A DNA stretch of 39,411 nucleotides, from contig NZ_JALTON010000052.1 of the NCBI RefSeq assembly GCF_027000115.1, forward strand, positions 1 through 39,411, written 5' to 3'. A model generated the notes under the pieces. That model was given only the letters and a program-made list of their open reading frames with translations, searched no databases and was not told the DNA's origin. The position numbers and the translations under genes are program-made. The stretch comes from Thiohalobacter sp. (lineage in GTDB: Bacteria; Pseudomonadota; Gammaproteobacteria; Thiohalobacterales; Thiohalobacteraceae). This document shows, in pieces, positions 5,686 through 14,293 of the stretch. How positions within the stretch are numbered: position 1 is the stretch's first letter; the number at the start of each line of letters is the position of its first letter.

Positions 5686-7098
5686 TCAGGGCAGATAGAA
5701 CTTGGCGGGATGCCGCACCGGCGGCAGACTGCCATCCCGCGCACGGGCAACAAAGCTGAACTCGCGCGTGTGCCCAGGTCCGGCCTGCGGACGGTAACGC
5801 ACGCGCGCCAGGATGCGTGCGCGCTGGTCCGGCGCCAGCCGGACATGCGCCAGGCGACCGAGGTCCAGCTCGGCACCCGGCAGGCCCTCGATGGCGATCT
5901 CCAGTTCCACCGGCTGATCGGTCTTGTTGTTGAACTTGAGCTCGTAGGCATTCTGCACCCGCCCGTCGGAGAGGGTGACGGCCAGCGGCTGACGCACCTG
6001 GGCGACCGTCAGCTCCAGCGGCGCCTGCCCGAGCACGCTCATGACCAGCCAGACAATGGCAGCGGCCAGGGTCAGGCCATAGACAATGTTCTTGAGGGTA
6101 AACACCCGCCGCGGACCACCCTCCTGCTCACGCTCCGAGGAATAGCGGATCAGGCCCCGTTCCCAGCCCAGCGAATCCATGATGGTGTCGCAGGCATCGA
6201 TGCACAGGGCACAGGAAATGCACTGGTACTGGATACCGTTGCGGATATCGATACCGGTGGGACAGACCTGCACGCAGTAGCCACAATCGATGCAGTCACC
6301 GACGCCTTTCTCCTGGCGCGCCTCTCGCGTCTTGAAGCCGCGGGTGAGCTTGTGGCGGCCATTGGCAGCCTCGCCCCGGCGCTCGTCATAGGCCACGATC
6401 AGGGTATCGCGGTCGAACATGGCGCTCTGGAAGCGCGCATACGGACACATGTAGGTGCACACCTGCTCCCGCGCCAGTCCGGCCATGACGTAAGTGGTCA
6501 GGGTCAGGAACAGGGTGGTGGCATAGGCCGGAAAGGGCGCCGAACCGGTGAAGAAATCATGGAACAACTGCGGCGCATAACCCCAGTAGAGGGTGAAGGT
6601 GAGTCCGGTCCAGAAGGCCACCAGCAGCCACAGCAGGTGGGTGATTCCCTTCTTGCGAATCTTCTCCGGCGTCCAGGGCTGCTTGTCGAGGCGTATACGA
6701 GCCGGTCGTTCGCCCTGTACCCAGCGCTCGATGAGCAGATAGACATCCGTCCACAGGGTCTGGAAGCAGAAATAGCCGCAGAAGACGCGGCCGGCGATGC
6801 CGGTCACGAAGAACAGCAGGAAGGCGGCGATCACCAGCAGGCCGGCGAGCCAGAAGATGTCCTGGGCATGAACCACCAGGTCGAAGATGTAGAAACGCCG
6901 TCCCTCGATATCGAAGGACACCGCCTGCTCGGGCCCGACCGCTCGCTCCCAGGGAATCCAGGGCAACAGGAAATAGACGCCGTAGGCCAGCGTCAGGATG
7001 GCGTACTTGAGGGTGCGAAAGCGTCCCTTGACCGAGCGCGGATAGATCTTGATCCGGCTCTGATAGAGCTGCGGGGCGCCGTTTTCTGCCTGATTCAT
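5686..7098 (-). CDS. ccoG: cytochrome c oxidase accessory protein CcoG (RdxA/FixG), polyferredoxin-like
   Basis: A 470-residue membrane iron-sulphur protein needed for cbb3 oxidase maturation; family members are reported to act in copper handling. It has five or so membrane helices, a Cys pair in the CGYFC segment (about 107-111) and an EQVCTYMCPY motif near 211-220. Two [4Fe-4S] sets follow: Cys269, 272, 275, 279 and Cys293, 296, 299, 303. A C-terminal periplasmic Ig-like domain (about 370-470) ends the protein. I chose the ATG at 7098; a TTG at 7122 would add eight residues with no better ribosome-binding site. It heads the ccoGHIS group downstream of ccoP. Confidence 0.95.
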   Translation of the reverse strand: MNQAENGAPQLYQSRIKIYPRSVKGRFRTLKYAILTLAYGVYFLLPWIPWERAVGPEQAVSFDIEGRRFYIFDLVVHAQDIFWLAGLLVIAAFLLFFVTGIAGRVFCGYFCFQTLWTDVYLLIERWVQGERPARIRLDKQPWTPEKIRKKGITHLLWLLVAFWTGLTFTLYWGYAPQLFHDFFTGSAPFPAYATTLFLTLTTYVMAGLAREQVCTYMCPYARFQSAMFDRDTLIVAYDERRGEAANGRHKLTRGFKTREARQEKGVGDCIDCGYCVQVCPTGIDIRNGIQYQCISCALCIDACDTIMDSLGWERGLIRYSSEREQEGGPRRVFTLKNIVYGLTLAAAIVWLVMSVLGQAPLELTVAQVRQPLAVTLSDGRVQNAYELKFNNKTDQPVELEIAIEGLPGAELDLGRLAHVRLAPDQRARILARVRYRPQAGPGHTREFSFVARARDGSLPPVRHPAKFYLP

Positions 7099-7129
7099 GC
7101 CCGATTCCGGGGCGGCAGCCAAACGGACT

Positions 7130-7151
7130 CCGGGGCGGATGTCCGCCCCGG
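7130..7151 (-). promoter_or_regulatory. perfect hairpin between ccoP and ccoG
   Basis: CCGGGGCGGA and TCCGCCCCGG form a perfect ten-base-pair stem with a two-base loop in the 96-base gap between the ccoP stop and the ccoG start. No T run follows, so it is not a classic terminator. A second GC-rich stretch (GCCGCCCCGG) just before ccoG could pair with one arm instead. A role in mRNA processing, or in lowering expression of the assembly genes relative to the structural genes, is inference. Confidence 0.45.
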
Positions 7152-7194
7152 CCCGATATCATCGATCACCGCGCGAATACGCGGCGCCCGCTGT

Positions 7195-8121
7195 CTACTG
7201 GCCGCCGCCGAGTTCGTGAACGTAGACAGTGAGCAGCTTGATCTGGGCGTCGGACAGGCGATCCTTCCACGCCGGCATCTTGCGTTCGATGCCATTGCGA
7301 ACGACCTGCTTCACCGCGCTCAGCTTGCCGTCGAGATCACGCGCAGCGGGCACGTTGGCCACTTCCCAGATACTGTCGGTAAGATTGGCCGCGCCCTGCG
7401 ACTGCAGGCCCGTCCCTTCCTTGGTGTGACAGTAGTAGCAGCCGCCCGTCTCGCCGGTGAAGATTCGCTTGCCGCGCGCGGCCCGATCCGCGTCGACCTC
7501 GTGACCCGACAGACCAAGCACGAAATGCGCCACATCCTCGAGCTGTTCGTCATCGAGGGTGCGGGCGAAGGCCGGCATGAAACCGAGCCGGCCTTCCGCA
7601 ATCGTTTCCTGGATGCGATCGACCGCCCCCCCCCAGAGCCAGACATCGTCAGCCAGGTTGGGGAACAGGCCAATCACCCCGGTGCCGCCCGCGCCATGGC
7701 AGGGGGCACAGTTGTCGCCGAACAGGCCTTTGGCCTGGGAACGGGTGAAGGCCATCATGTCGGGGTCACCGAGAATCTCGTCATAGCTCGCCACCGCGAC
7801 CTTGTCGAGATAGGCCTTCATCTTCAGGGCATCCTCGCCCTCGGTCATTTCCTTGATGAGCTTGGCGCGCGTGTTCCAGTGAGTTTCTACCTGGCGCCCG
7901 TCTTCGGTGGTATAGGTAATGGAACGCAGAAAGCCCTTGGTATAGTCGCGACCGATGGGCCAGGCCGGATACATCAGCCAGTAGATCAGGGCGAACACCA
8001 CCGTGGCATAGAAACCCCACAGCCACCAGGTCGGCAACGGATTGTTGAATTCCTGCAGGTCACCATCCCAGGAATGACCGGTTGTCTGTACGGCACCCTG
8101 CTGCTTGTTGGACTCACTCAT
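7195..8121 (-). CDS. ccoP: cbb3 oxidase dihaem cytochrome c subunit III (CcoP)
   Basis: A 308-residue membrane-anchored cytochrome that takes electrons from soluble cytochrome c and passes them towards CcoO. Counting from a GTG one codon upstream, the N-terminus is cytoplasmic and a membrane helix spans about 33-52 (WWLWGFYATVVFALIYWLMY). Two cytochrome c domains follow, with haem-binding motifs CAPCH (139-143) and CYYCH (229-233). I start at the ATG at 8121. The start overlaps the end of ccoQ by eight bases. Confidence 0.96.
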   Translation of the reverse strand: MSESNKQQGAVQTTGHSWDGDLQEFNNPLPTWWLWGFYATVVFALIYWLMYPAWPIGRDYTKGFLRSITYTTEDGRQVETHWNTRAKLIKEMTEGEDALKMKAYLDKVAVASYDEILGDPDMMAFTRSQAKGLFGDNCAPCHGAGGTGVIGLFPNLADDVWLWGGAVDRIQETIAEGRLGFMPAFARTLDDEQLEDVAHFVLGLSGHEVDADRAARGKRIFTGETGGCYYCHTKEGTGLQSQGAANLTDSIWEVANVPAARDLDGKLSAVKQVVRNGIERKMPAWKDRLSDAQIKLLTVYVHELGGGQ

Positions 8122-8317
8122 CACGATTTACCTTCGCATCATCACGCTCGCCGTCATCATCGGCGAAGGGAATGTATTTGTAGGATTCCAGCCGTTCCTT
8201 GCGCTTCTTGCCGGTATACACATAGATCAGGATGCCGCAGAAGGTGAAGAAGAACAGCAGCAGCGCAACGATCTTGCTGTTCTCGAACCGACCTATCCAC
8301 GCGAGCAGGTCGCTCAT
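8114..8317 (-). CDS. ccoQ: cbb3 oxidase small subunit IV (CcoQ)
   Basis: A 67-residue protein beginning MSDLLAWIGRFENSK with one membrane helix (about 16-34, IVALLLFFFTFCGILIYVY) and a charged cytoplasmic tail with GKKRKERLESYKYIPFADDD. This is the CcoQ pattern; the subunit stabilises the complex and the binding of CcoP. The chosen ATG has GGAGGGG about eight bases upstream; the longer reading to 8371 lacks support and would begin next to the ccoO stop. It overlaps ccoP at its end. Confidence 0.93.
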   Translation of the reverse strand: MSDLLAWIGRFENSKIVALLLFFFTFCGILIYVYTGKKRKERLESYKYIPFADDDGERDDAKVNRDE

Positions 8318-8371
8318 CGCGGGCACCCCTCCTCCGGCAACGGCCGGCGGATGCCGGCCTGCGCACCGCAA

Positions 8372-9115
8372 TCAGCGGAATTCGGCGAAATAGCCTTCGT
8401 CATACTTCGAGAAATCGACCAGGGTGCCCAGCATCTGCAAATAGGCCACCAGGGCGTCCATCTCGGTCAGCCGGGTCGGATCGCCGTCGTAATTCCCGGC
8501 CTGGGCCTGCGCCAGCAGATTCTGCTCGGCCTTGAGGATATTCAACTGGTCGGCGACTTCCTTGCCGAACTTCTCGACATTGGCCTCGTATTCTTCCCGA
8601 GTCTCGGAGTAGGGCACGCCGGTCATCTTCAGGGCGCGCAGGCGGTCGGCGATGTCCGCATACTCCAGCTCGTTCTCCAGCAGCCAGGGATAGTTCGGCA
8701 TGATGGATTCGGGCACCACGTCACGCGGATTCACCAGATGAGCCACATGCCACTCGTTCGAGTACTTGCCGCCGACGCGGGCCAGATCGGGGCCGGTGCG
8801 CTTGGAACCCCACTGGAAGGGATGGTCGTACTGGGACTCGGCGGCCAGGGAGTAGTGACCGTAACGCAGCATCTCGTCACGGAAAGGACGGATCATCTGT
8901 GAGTGGCACAGATAGCAGCCTTCGCGCTGATAGATGTCGCGCCCGCGCAGCTCCAGCGGCGTATAGGGCCGCACGCCGTCCACATCCTCGATGGTGCTGT
9001 CGATGTAGAACAGCGGCACGATCTCGACCAGGCCGCCGATGGAGATGACCAGCAGGGTCAGCCCAATCAGCCAGCCCGCATTGGTTTCGATGGTTTCGTG
9101 CTTGAACAGGCTCAC
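8372..9115 (-). CDS. ccoO: cbb3 oxidase monohaem cytochrome c subunit II (CcoO)
   Basis: A 247-residue protein with an N-terminal membrane anchor (about 14-36) and one haem-binding motif, CYLCH at 67-71, in the family context [20 protein letters not shown]. It passes electrons from CcoP to the CcoN active site. The family segments [20 protein letters not shown] and [11 protein letters not shown] are present. It begins 16 bases after the ccoN stop, so the two are cotranscribed. Confidence 0.97.
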   Translation of the reverse strand: MSLFKHETIETNAGWLIGLTLLVISIGGLVEIVPLFYIDSTIEDVDGVRPYTPLELRGRDIYQREGCYLCHSQMIRPFRDEMLRYGHYSLAAESQYDHPFQWGSKRTGPDLARVGGKYSNEWHVAHLVNPRDVVPESIMPNYPWLLENELEYADIADRLRALKMTGVPYSETREEYEANVEKFGKEVADQLNILKAEQNLLAQAQAGNYDGDPTRLTEMDALVAYLQMLGTLVDFSKYDEGYFAEFR

Positions 9116-9131
9116 GTTCTGTCTCCCCGTA

Positions 9132-10586
9132 TCAGGCGCGCGCCATCTTGGCGGCGATCTTGGCTTCGATGGCGGCCTGCTCGGCCTTGGCCTGGCGGAT
9201 GGTCATGAAGAGGTTCCAGGCCATGACCAGGATACCGCTGACGAAGAAGGCGCCACCGATCGCGCGGACCACGTAGGGCTTGTGCAGGAACTGCACGGTT
9301 TCGATGAAGGTGTAGGCCAGCGAGCCATACTCGTCGAAGGCTCGCAGCAGCAGGCCCTGGCCGATGCCGGCCACCCACATGGCGCTGATGTAGAGCACGA
9401 TGCCGATGGTGGCCAGATAGAAATGAACATAGACCAGCTTCTGGCTCCACAGGCGGGTGTCATAGAGGCGTGGCACCATGTGGTAGAAGGAACCCATGGA
9501 AATCAGCGCCACCCAGCCCAGGGCGCCCGAGTGCACATGGCCGATGGTCCAGTCGGTGTAGTGCGACAGGGCATTGACCGTCTTCAGGGACATCAGCGGT
9601 CCTTCGAAGGTGGACATGCCGTAGAAGGACAGGGCGGTGATCAGGAACAGCATGATCGGGTCGGTGCGCAGCTTGTTCCAGGCACCGGACAGCGTCATGA
9701 TGCCGTTGATCATGCCCCCCCAGGAAGGCAGCAGCAGCATGACCGAAAAAGTCGCGGCCAGGGTAGAGGTCCAGTCCGGCAACGCCGTCCAGTGGAGGTG
9801 ATGCGCGCCCACCCACATGTAAAGAAAGGACAGCGCCCAGAAATGGATGATGGAGAGACGGTAGGAGTACACCGGGCGGCCCGCCTGCTTGGGCACGAAG
9901 TAGTACATCATCCCCAGGAAGGCCGCGGTCAGGAAGAAGCCCACGGCGTTGTGGCCGTACCACCATTGTGTCATGGCGTCCTGGACACCGGAGAACATGG
10001 CGTAGGACTTCATGCCGAACAGGCTGACCGGCACCGCGATGTTGTTGAAGATATGTAGAATGGCCGTCGCCAGGATGAAGGCCACATAGAACCAGTTGGC
10101 GACATAGATGTGGGGCTGGGAGCGGCGACGCAGGGTTTGCACATAGACGATGAAATAGGCCACCCAGGTCACGGCAATCAGGATGTCGATGGGCCACTCG
10201 AACTCGGCATATTCGCGCGCCTGGGTGATGCCCATCATGTAGCTGATGGCACCCGCGGCCACGGCAATCTGCCAGCCCCAGAAGGTAAAGTTCGCCAGGG
10301 AATCGGAGTACAGGCGCGTCTGGCAGGTACGCTGGACGACGTAATAGGACGTCGCGAACAGGGCGCTGCCGCCGAAACCGAAGATGACCAGCGTGGTGTG
10401 CACCGGACGCAGCCGGCCGAAGGTGATGGCCGGGATATCGAAATTCAGGAAGGGATAGGCCAGTTCCAGCGCGATGTACAGCCCGGCGCCCATGCCGAGC
10501 ACGCCCCATACCATCGCCATGATGGCGAACTTGCGGATTACCGCGTAGTTGTACTGATCGGTTCCGATCGCTGCAGCCTGTGCCAT
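9132..10586 (-). CDS. ccoN: cbb3-type cytochrome c oxidase catalytic subunit I (CcoN)
   Basis: A 484-residue, twelve-helix haem-copper oxidase subunit of the C family, which reduces O2 with high affinity at a haem b3-CuB centre. The haem and CuB histidines are visible in [25 protein letters not shown] and [12 protein letters not shown]. The Tyr of WYGHN is at the helix position known for the C family. The ATG at 10586 is preceded by GAGGGAAGAGG. It is the first gene of the ccoNOQP cluster. Presence next to an aa3/caa3-type oxidase suggests use at low oxygen. Confidence 0.97.
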   Translation of the reverse strand: MAQAAAIGTDQYNYAVIRKFAIMAMVWGVLGMGAGLYIALELAYPFLNFDIPAITFGRLRPVHTTLVIFGFGGSALFATSYYVVQRTCQTRLYSDSLANFTFWGWQIAVAAGAISYMMGITQAREYAEFEWPIDILIAVTWVAYFIVYVQTLRRRSQPHIYVANWFYVAFILATAILHIFNNIAVPVSLFGMKSYAMFSGVQDAMTQWWYGHNAVGFFLTAAFLGMMYYFVPKQAGRPVYSYRLSIIHFWALSFLYMWVGAHHLHWTALPDWTSTLAATFSVMLLLPSWGGMINGIMTLSGAWNKLRTDPIMLFLITALSFYGMSTFEGPLMSLKTVNALSHYTDWTIGHVHSGALGWVALISMGSFYHMVPRLYDTRLWSQKLVYVHFYLATIGIVLYISAMWVAGIGQGLLLRAFDEYGSLAYTFIETVQFLHKPYVVRAIGGAFFVSGILVMAWNLFMTIRQAKAEQAAIEAKIAAKMARA

Positions 10587-10613
10587 TTCGCCTCTTCCCT
10601 CACTTGAACCATC

Positions 10614-10637
10614 GGGCCGCGCACGAGGGCGCGGCCC
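10614..10637 (-). promoter_or_regulatory. hairpin in the ccoN 5' leader
   Basis: GGGCCGCGC and GCGCGGCCC form a perfect nine-base-pair stem with a six-base loop, ending about 27 bases before the ccoN start codon. It is not followed by a T run. It lies in the predicted untranslated leader and could stabilise or modulate the transcript; that role is inference. Confidence 0.4.
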
Positions 10638-10646
10638 GGAAAGGAA

Positions 10647-10681
10647 AATATCACGACATTCTAATATAAGGGCCTTCTACA
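10647..10681 (-). promoter_or_regulatory. candidate promoter for the ccoNOQP operon
   Basis: On the minus strand an AT-rich patch reads TTGCGT, 17 bases, TAGAAT, followed by GTCGTGATATTTTCC. The -10 matches five of six consensus bases and the -35 only TTG. I found no convincing FNR/ANR palindrome (TTGAT....ATCAA) in the 215-base gap upstream of ccoN, although oxygen control would be expected for this operon. Confidence 0.35.
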
Positions 10682-10772
10682 CGCAATAACCGCGTGGGTA
10701 TTCCCGGAAATGCCGGCGCTGCCCCGGTGTCGGCAGACGACCCGGGAAGTGTAGTCGAGGAGGGACGGGCAA

Positions 10773-10796
10773 GGCCGGCGAACTATTCCGCCGGCC
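10773..10796 (-). terminator. terminator-like hairpin after ctaB
   Basis: GGCCGGCG and CGCCGGCC form a perfect eight-base-pair stem with an eight-base loop, five bases beyond the ctaB stop codon on the minus strand. There is no strong T run. Position suggests that it ends the surf1-SCO-ctaB transcript before the ccoN promoter region. Confidence 0.45.
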
Positions 10797-10801
10797 CGGA
10801 A

Positions 10802-11716
10802 TCAGCCCAGCAGGCGGGGCAGATGGTGGTCGGCCAACAGGAAGGCAAATATCCCCATAAGATAAATTATGGAGTAGCCGAACATGGGCATGGCCGCGGC
10901 ATCATCGCGCATCAGGCGCAGGGCATGGCGCAGGAAACCGGCGCCGAGCAGCAGGGCTCCGGCCAGATAGAGCCAGCCGCTCATGTGGGTGACGAAGGGC
11001 AGCGCACTCACCGCCACCAGCAGCACGGTGTACAGCAGCACCTGCAATCGGGTGAAGTCCACGCCATGGGTCACCGGCAGCATGGGCACGTCCACCGCGG
11101 CGTATTCGTTGCGGCGGTGGATCGCGAGCGCCCAGAAGTGCGGCGGCGTCCAGACGAAGATGATCAGGAACAGCAGCAGGGCATGCGGATCGAGGCTGCC
11201 GGTCACCGCCGTCCAGCCCAGCACCGGCGGCGCGGCACCGGCGGCACCGCCAATGACGATGTTCTGGGGCGTGGCACGCTTGAGGTAAAGGGTGTAGATG
11301 ACCGCGTAACCGACCAGGGCGAACAGGGTGAGCCAGGCGGTGAGCGGGTTGACGAACAGGTACAACATGCCCATGCCCAGGCTGCCGATGACCATGGCGA
11401 AGGCCAGGCACTGACGCGGATTGACGTGCCCGGTGGGCAGCGGCCGGTTGCGGGTGCGCGCCATCTCGGCGTCGATGCGGCGATCGACCAGGTGGTTGAT
11501 GGCCGCGGCCGAGGCGGCCATCAGCCCGATGCCCAGGGTGCCGAACACCAGCACGTCCGGCGGCACGATACCCGGCGTGGCCAGGAACATGCCGACCACG
11601 GCCGTGAACACAATCAGCGCGACGACCTTGATCTTGCACAACGCGGCCATGTCCCGCAACGACATCTGCGGCCAGAGACCGGCCGTGAGCCTTCCGTTGA
11701 TGATGTTCTGCGCCAT
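10802..11716 (-). CDS. ctaB: protohaem IX farnesyltransferase (haem O synthase)
   Basis: A 304-residue UbiA-superfamily membrane enzyme that adds a farnesyl group to haem b to give haem O, the precursor of haem A for aa3-type oxidases. The first Asp-rich motif [19 protein letters not shown] is clear and about eight membrane helices follow. The frame stays open far upstream, but the ATG at 11716 has GGAGGGC close before it and fits the family length. It follows the SCO-like gene at 26 bases. No ctaA (haem A synthase) gene accompanies it here. Confidence 0.95.
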   Translation of the reverse strand: MAQNIINGRLTAGLWPQMSLRDMAALCKIKVVALIVFTAVVGMFLATPGIVPPDVLVFGTLGIGLMAASAAAINHLVDRRIDAEMARTRNRPLPTGHVNPRQCLAFAMVIGSLGMGMLYLFVNPLTAWLTLFALVGYAVIYTLYLKRATPQNIVIGGAAGAAPPVLGWTAVTGSLDPHALLLFLIIFVWTPPHFWALAIHRRNEYAAVDVPMLPVTHGVDFTRLQVLLYTVLLVAVSALPFVTHMSGWLYLAGALLLGAGFLRHALRLMRDDAAAMPMFGYSIIYLMGIFAFLLADHHLPRLLG

Positions 11717-11742
11717 GCCCTGCCCTCCGAATCCTTGTCTTC

Positions 11743-12345
11743 TCAGCCCACGTACGAAATGCGCAGCAGGCGTTCCAGATCCTTGATGATGCCGCGCGGC
11801 TCGGTGTCGGGCGCGTACTGCATCATCACGTTGCCCAGCGGATCGACCAGATACAGCCGGTCGGCCTGCGGCAGACCGGCATGAGGCCCTGCGGCCGGCG
11901 CCGGCGCCAGCAGCCTCATGCCCGGGTAATGTTCGGCCAGCTCGGCGCGGCGGGCGTCGTCGGGCGCATTCAGCACCAGCGCGCGCTGCACGCGGTCGAT
12001 GTTCTTGCCCTGCGCCAGTCGCAGCTGGCGCATGACGTAACCCATGCGGGCGCAGTCTTCGCCACATGCGGCGGGAGCGATGTAAAGAAGCGTCCAGTGA
12101 CCCTCCCAGAAGGCGGCATCCAGGGGCGCACCGCCTTCGGCTTCCCGCAGCGCCAGCTCGGCCGCCGGCAGCACCGGCTGGATCAGCTCGCCGTGCTGCG
12201 TGGTTGCGGCGGGCCGCCAGTCGGCGATGAAGTTCATGAACCAGGCCGTCAGAAAGGGCGCAAGAAAGAGCGCAAACACCACGACGAGGACCAGCCGCGA
12301 GCGCCGCTGCCTTGCCTTGTCATCCATCGTCATCACCGCCTGCAT
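11743..12345 (-). CDS. SCO-like membrane-anchored thioredoxin-fold protein, oxidase assembly
   Basis: A 200-residue protein with a basic N-terminus, one membrane helix (about 17-40) and a periplasmic domain. The thioredoxin-like domain carries a CGEDC motif (Cys94, Cys98), the CX3C copper motif of SCO/SenC proteins, and a later [14 protein letters not shown] strand typical of the fold. SCO proteins deliver copper to, or reduce, the CuA site of CoxB. Similarity beyond the Cys motif is weak and a conserved distal His is not obvious, so it is a divergent relative. The chosen ATG has GGAGGAAGAG before it and overlaps the surf1 end by 26 bases. Confidence 0.75.
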   Translation of the reverse strand: MQAVMTMDDKARQRRSRLVLVVVFALFLAPFLTAWFMNFIADWRPAATTQHGELIQPVLPAAELALREAEGGAPLDAAFWEGHWTLLYIAPAACGEDCARMGYVMRQLRLAQGKNIDRVQRALVLNAPDDARRAELAEHYPGMRLLAPAPAAGPHAGLPQADRLYLVDPLGNVMMQYAPDTEPRGIIKDLERLLRISYVG

Positions 12346-13081
12346 GTTTCTCTTCCTCCGACACCGGGCGCCAGTTCACCCAGAAATAGATGACCAGCAG
12401 GGCTGCGGCCAGCCCGAACCATTGCACGGCATAGCCGACATGCCGCTCCGGCCCCATGATCGGTACCGGCGCCCATTCGCGCGCGAAGCCTCCGGGCTGC
12501 TGCGGATCCAGCAACAGGATCCAGGGCACCAGCTCCAGCCCGAGCTGCTCGGACTGCAGGTCCAGCCGGATGCGCTGCAGCACCTTGGGCCAGCCCGGCG
12601 CCCGGTCCTCGCCCTCGCCCAGACTGAACACCCGCTCGGGCGGGAAATCCACCAGCCCCCGGACCTCCAGCACGCCTTCCGGCACCGGCAACTCGGGCAA
12701 CAGGTCGCGCGTGGGTCCGGCCGGCACCCAACCGCGGTTCACCAGAAGCGCGTGCTGGCCATCGGCGAAGAGCAGCGGCGTCAGCACCTGGTAGCCCACC
12801 CGGCCATGCAGCACCCGATTGTCCAGCAGGAATTGACGCCGGCCATCGTACCGGCCGCTGACCAGGGCGGGTCGATAGCGCCACTCGGGTCCCGGAACCT
12901 GATGCCAGTCCAGTCGCAGCGGGCCGGCGGCCGCGGTTTGCCGGAACTGCGCCTGCAACGCCCGCTTCTGCTCGGCGCGATCGAGCTGCCAGAACCCCAG
13001 ACCCAGCAGCAGCGCCAGCAGGGCCAGTGTCGCCAGCGTGGGAAGCCAGCCGGGGCGAAATCGTTTCCTCACCCGGCTCAT
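12320..13081 (-). CDS. SURF1-family cytochrome c oxidase assembly protein
   Basis: A 253-residue protein with the SURF1 layout: an N-terminal membrane helix (about 10-33, ending LGFWQLDRAEQK), a large periplasmic domain with DNRVLHGRVGYQVLTPL and LLVNRGWVPAG, and a C-terminal helix (HVGYAVQWFGLAAALLVIYF). SURF1 proteins assist haem A insertion into subunit I of aa3 oxidases. I start at the ATG at 13081; a GTG at 13093 would add four residues. It is divergent from the small DUF2909 gene. Its presence implies a haem A-type oxidase, which makes the lack of a local ctaA more notable. Confidence 0.92.
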   Translation of the reverse strand: MSRVRKRFRPGWLPTLATLALLALLLGLGFWQLDRAEQKRALQAQFRQTAAAGPLRLDWHQVPGPEWRYRPALVSGRYDGRRQFLLDNRVLHGRVGYQVLTPLLFADGQHALLVNRGWVPAGPTRDLLPELPVPEGVLEVRGLVDFPPERVFSLGEGEDRAPGWPKVLQRIRLDLQSEQLGLELVPWILLLDPQQPGGFAREWAPVPIMGPERHVGYAVQWFGLAAALLVIYFWVNWRPVSEEEKHAGGDDDG

Positions 13082-13106
13082 GCTCGCCGGCACCCTGCGC
13101 CGGCGC

Positions 13107-13112
13107 TATAAT
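13107..13112 (+). promoter_or_regulatory. candidate -10 element for the DUF2909 gene
   Basis: A perfect TATAAT lies 40 bases before the plus-strand ATG at 13152, inside the short divergent gap with surf1. No TTGACA-like -35 element is visible at the right distance. It is a plausible but weakly supported promoter. Confidence 0.35.
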
Positions 13113-13151
13113 CAGCCATTCTGTCCTCACCCTGCCGGACCCGCGCCCGCC

Positions 13152-13364
13152 ATGCTTGCCAAGACCTTCATCGTGCTCGTTCTGCTCGCCATCCTGTTCA
13201 GCCTGGGCAGCGGGCTCATCTTCCTCATCCAGGACAAGGGCCATTCGGAGCGCACCGTCAAGGCGCTTACAGTACGCATCGTGCTGTCCGTGGCCCTATT
13301 TGCCCTGCTCATGCTCGGCTACCTGGCCGGCATCATCCAGCCGCACGGACTGCTCGACTACTGA
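13152..13364 (+). CDS. DUF2909 twin-transmembrane protein
   Basis: A 70-residue protein with two membrane helices (about 4-26, KTFIVLVLLAILFSLGSGLIF; and 41-62) joined by a short charged loop (IQDKGHSERTVKAL). This is the DUF2909 pattern, often encoded inside gammaproteobacterial cytochrome oxidase clusters. It is the only plus-strand gene in the respiration block and sits tail to tail with coxC and head to head with surf1. I start at ATG 13152 because the longer frame to 13038 would run through the surf1 start region. A role in oxidase assembly is inferred from position only. Confidence 0.85.
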   Translation: MLAKTFIVLVLLAILFSLGSGLIFLIQDKGHSERTVKALTVRIVLSVALFALLMLGYLAGIIQPHGLLDY

Positions 13365-13369
13365 GACCG

Positions 13370-13387
13370 GCCCGGCCGCCGCCGGGC
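13370..13387. terminator. hairpin between convergent DUF2909 and coxC genes
   Basis: GCCCGGC and GCCGGGC form a seven-base-pair stem with a four-base loop in the 39-base gap where two genes end towards each other. It has no T run but is well placed to act in both directions. Confidence 0.4.
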
Positions 13388-13403
13388 AGTGTGCGGGCCG
13401 ATC

Positions 13404-14264
13404 TCACAGCCAGTACACGAAAATAAACAGACCCAGCCAGACCACGTCCACGAAGTGCCAGTACCAGGCCACGGCCTCGAAGGCAAAGTGCCGGTCCGGG
13501 GTGAAATGCCCCTTGATGGCCCGGAACATGATCACGGTCAGCATGATGGCACCGATGGTCACATGGGCACCGTGGAAGCCAGTGAGCATGAAGAAGGTCG
13601 AACCATAGATCCCCGATTCCAGGGTCAGGTTCAGGTGCCGGTAGGCCTCACCGTACTCGTGGATCTGGAAGCCAAGGAAGGTGAAACCCAGGGCCACGGT
13701 CGCCAGCAACCAGCCCACCAGCGCGCCCCGGTTGTTCTTCTTGAGCGCCCAGTGCGCCAGGGTCACGGTCACGCCCGAGGTCAGCAGGATCAGGGTGTTC
13801 AAGGCCGGGATACCCCAGGCCGGAATGGTCTCGAATGCCCCACCCATCTCTGCCGGACCATTGGTCGGCCAGGCTGCCTGGTAATCCGGGTACAACAGCT
13901 GGTGCGTCGAGGGATCCTCGCCACCGAGCCAGGGCACCGAGAACATGCGCGCATAGAACAGGGCACCAAAGAAGGCCGCAAAGAACATGACTTCCGAGAA
14001 GATGAACCAGCTCATGCCCCAGCGGAAGGAGCGGTCCACCTGGTCGTTGTACATGTGCGCTTCGCTTTCGCGAATCACGGTGCCGAACCAGCCGAACATC
14101 ATAAAAATGACGATGGCCGCGCCAATGGCCATGGTCTCGAGACCGATGCCGGAACCGTTCAGGTGCATCGCAAAGCCGACCAGCATGGTGGTCAGACCCA
14201 CCGATCCGACCATGGGCCAGTGGCTCCCGTGAGGGACGTAATAGCCGCCATGTGTTTCAGTCAT
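13404..14264 (-). CDS. coxC: cytochrome c oxidase subunit III
   Basis: A 286-residue, seven-helix subunit III of an A-type haem-copper oxidase. Family landmarks include RWGMSWFIFSEVMFFAAFFGA, FFMLTGFHGAHVTIGAI and FEAVAWYWHFVDVVWLGLF near the C-terminus. It stabilises subunit I and its proton uptake path. The ATG at 14264 follows GAGAGGATCGATCG. It is the last gene of the coxB-coxA-ctaG-coxC run and meets the DUF2909 gene tail to tail. Confidence 0.97.
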   Translation of the reverse strand: MTETHGGYYVPHGSHWPMVGSVGLTTMLVGFAMHLNGSGIGLETMAIGAAIVIFMMFGWFGTVIRESEAHMYNDQVDRSFRWGMSWFIFSEVMFFAAFFGALFYARMFSVPWLGGEDPSTHQLLYPDYQAAWPTNGPAEMGGAFETIPAWGIPALNTLILLTSGVTVTLAHWALKKNNRGALVGWLLATVALGFTFLGFQIHEYGEAYRHLNLTLESGIYGSTFFMLTGFHGAHVTIGAIMLTVIMFRAIKGHFTPDRHFAFEAVAWYWHFVDVVWLGLFIFVYWL

Positions 14265-14293
14265 CGATCGATCCTCTCTTTGGTCCTTGTCAT

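Noticed and set aside
5395-8247. 950-codon plus-strand frame across ccoH, ccoG and ccoP
   Set aside because: It lies antisense to several well-supported genes and its translation has no recognisable domain.
10587-10801. FNR/ANR box upstream of ccoN
   Set aside because: I looked for TTGAT-N4-ATCAA and close variants in the gap and found no convincing palindrome.
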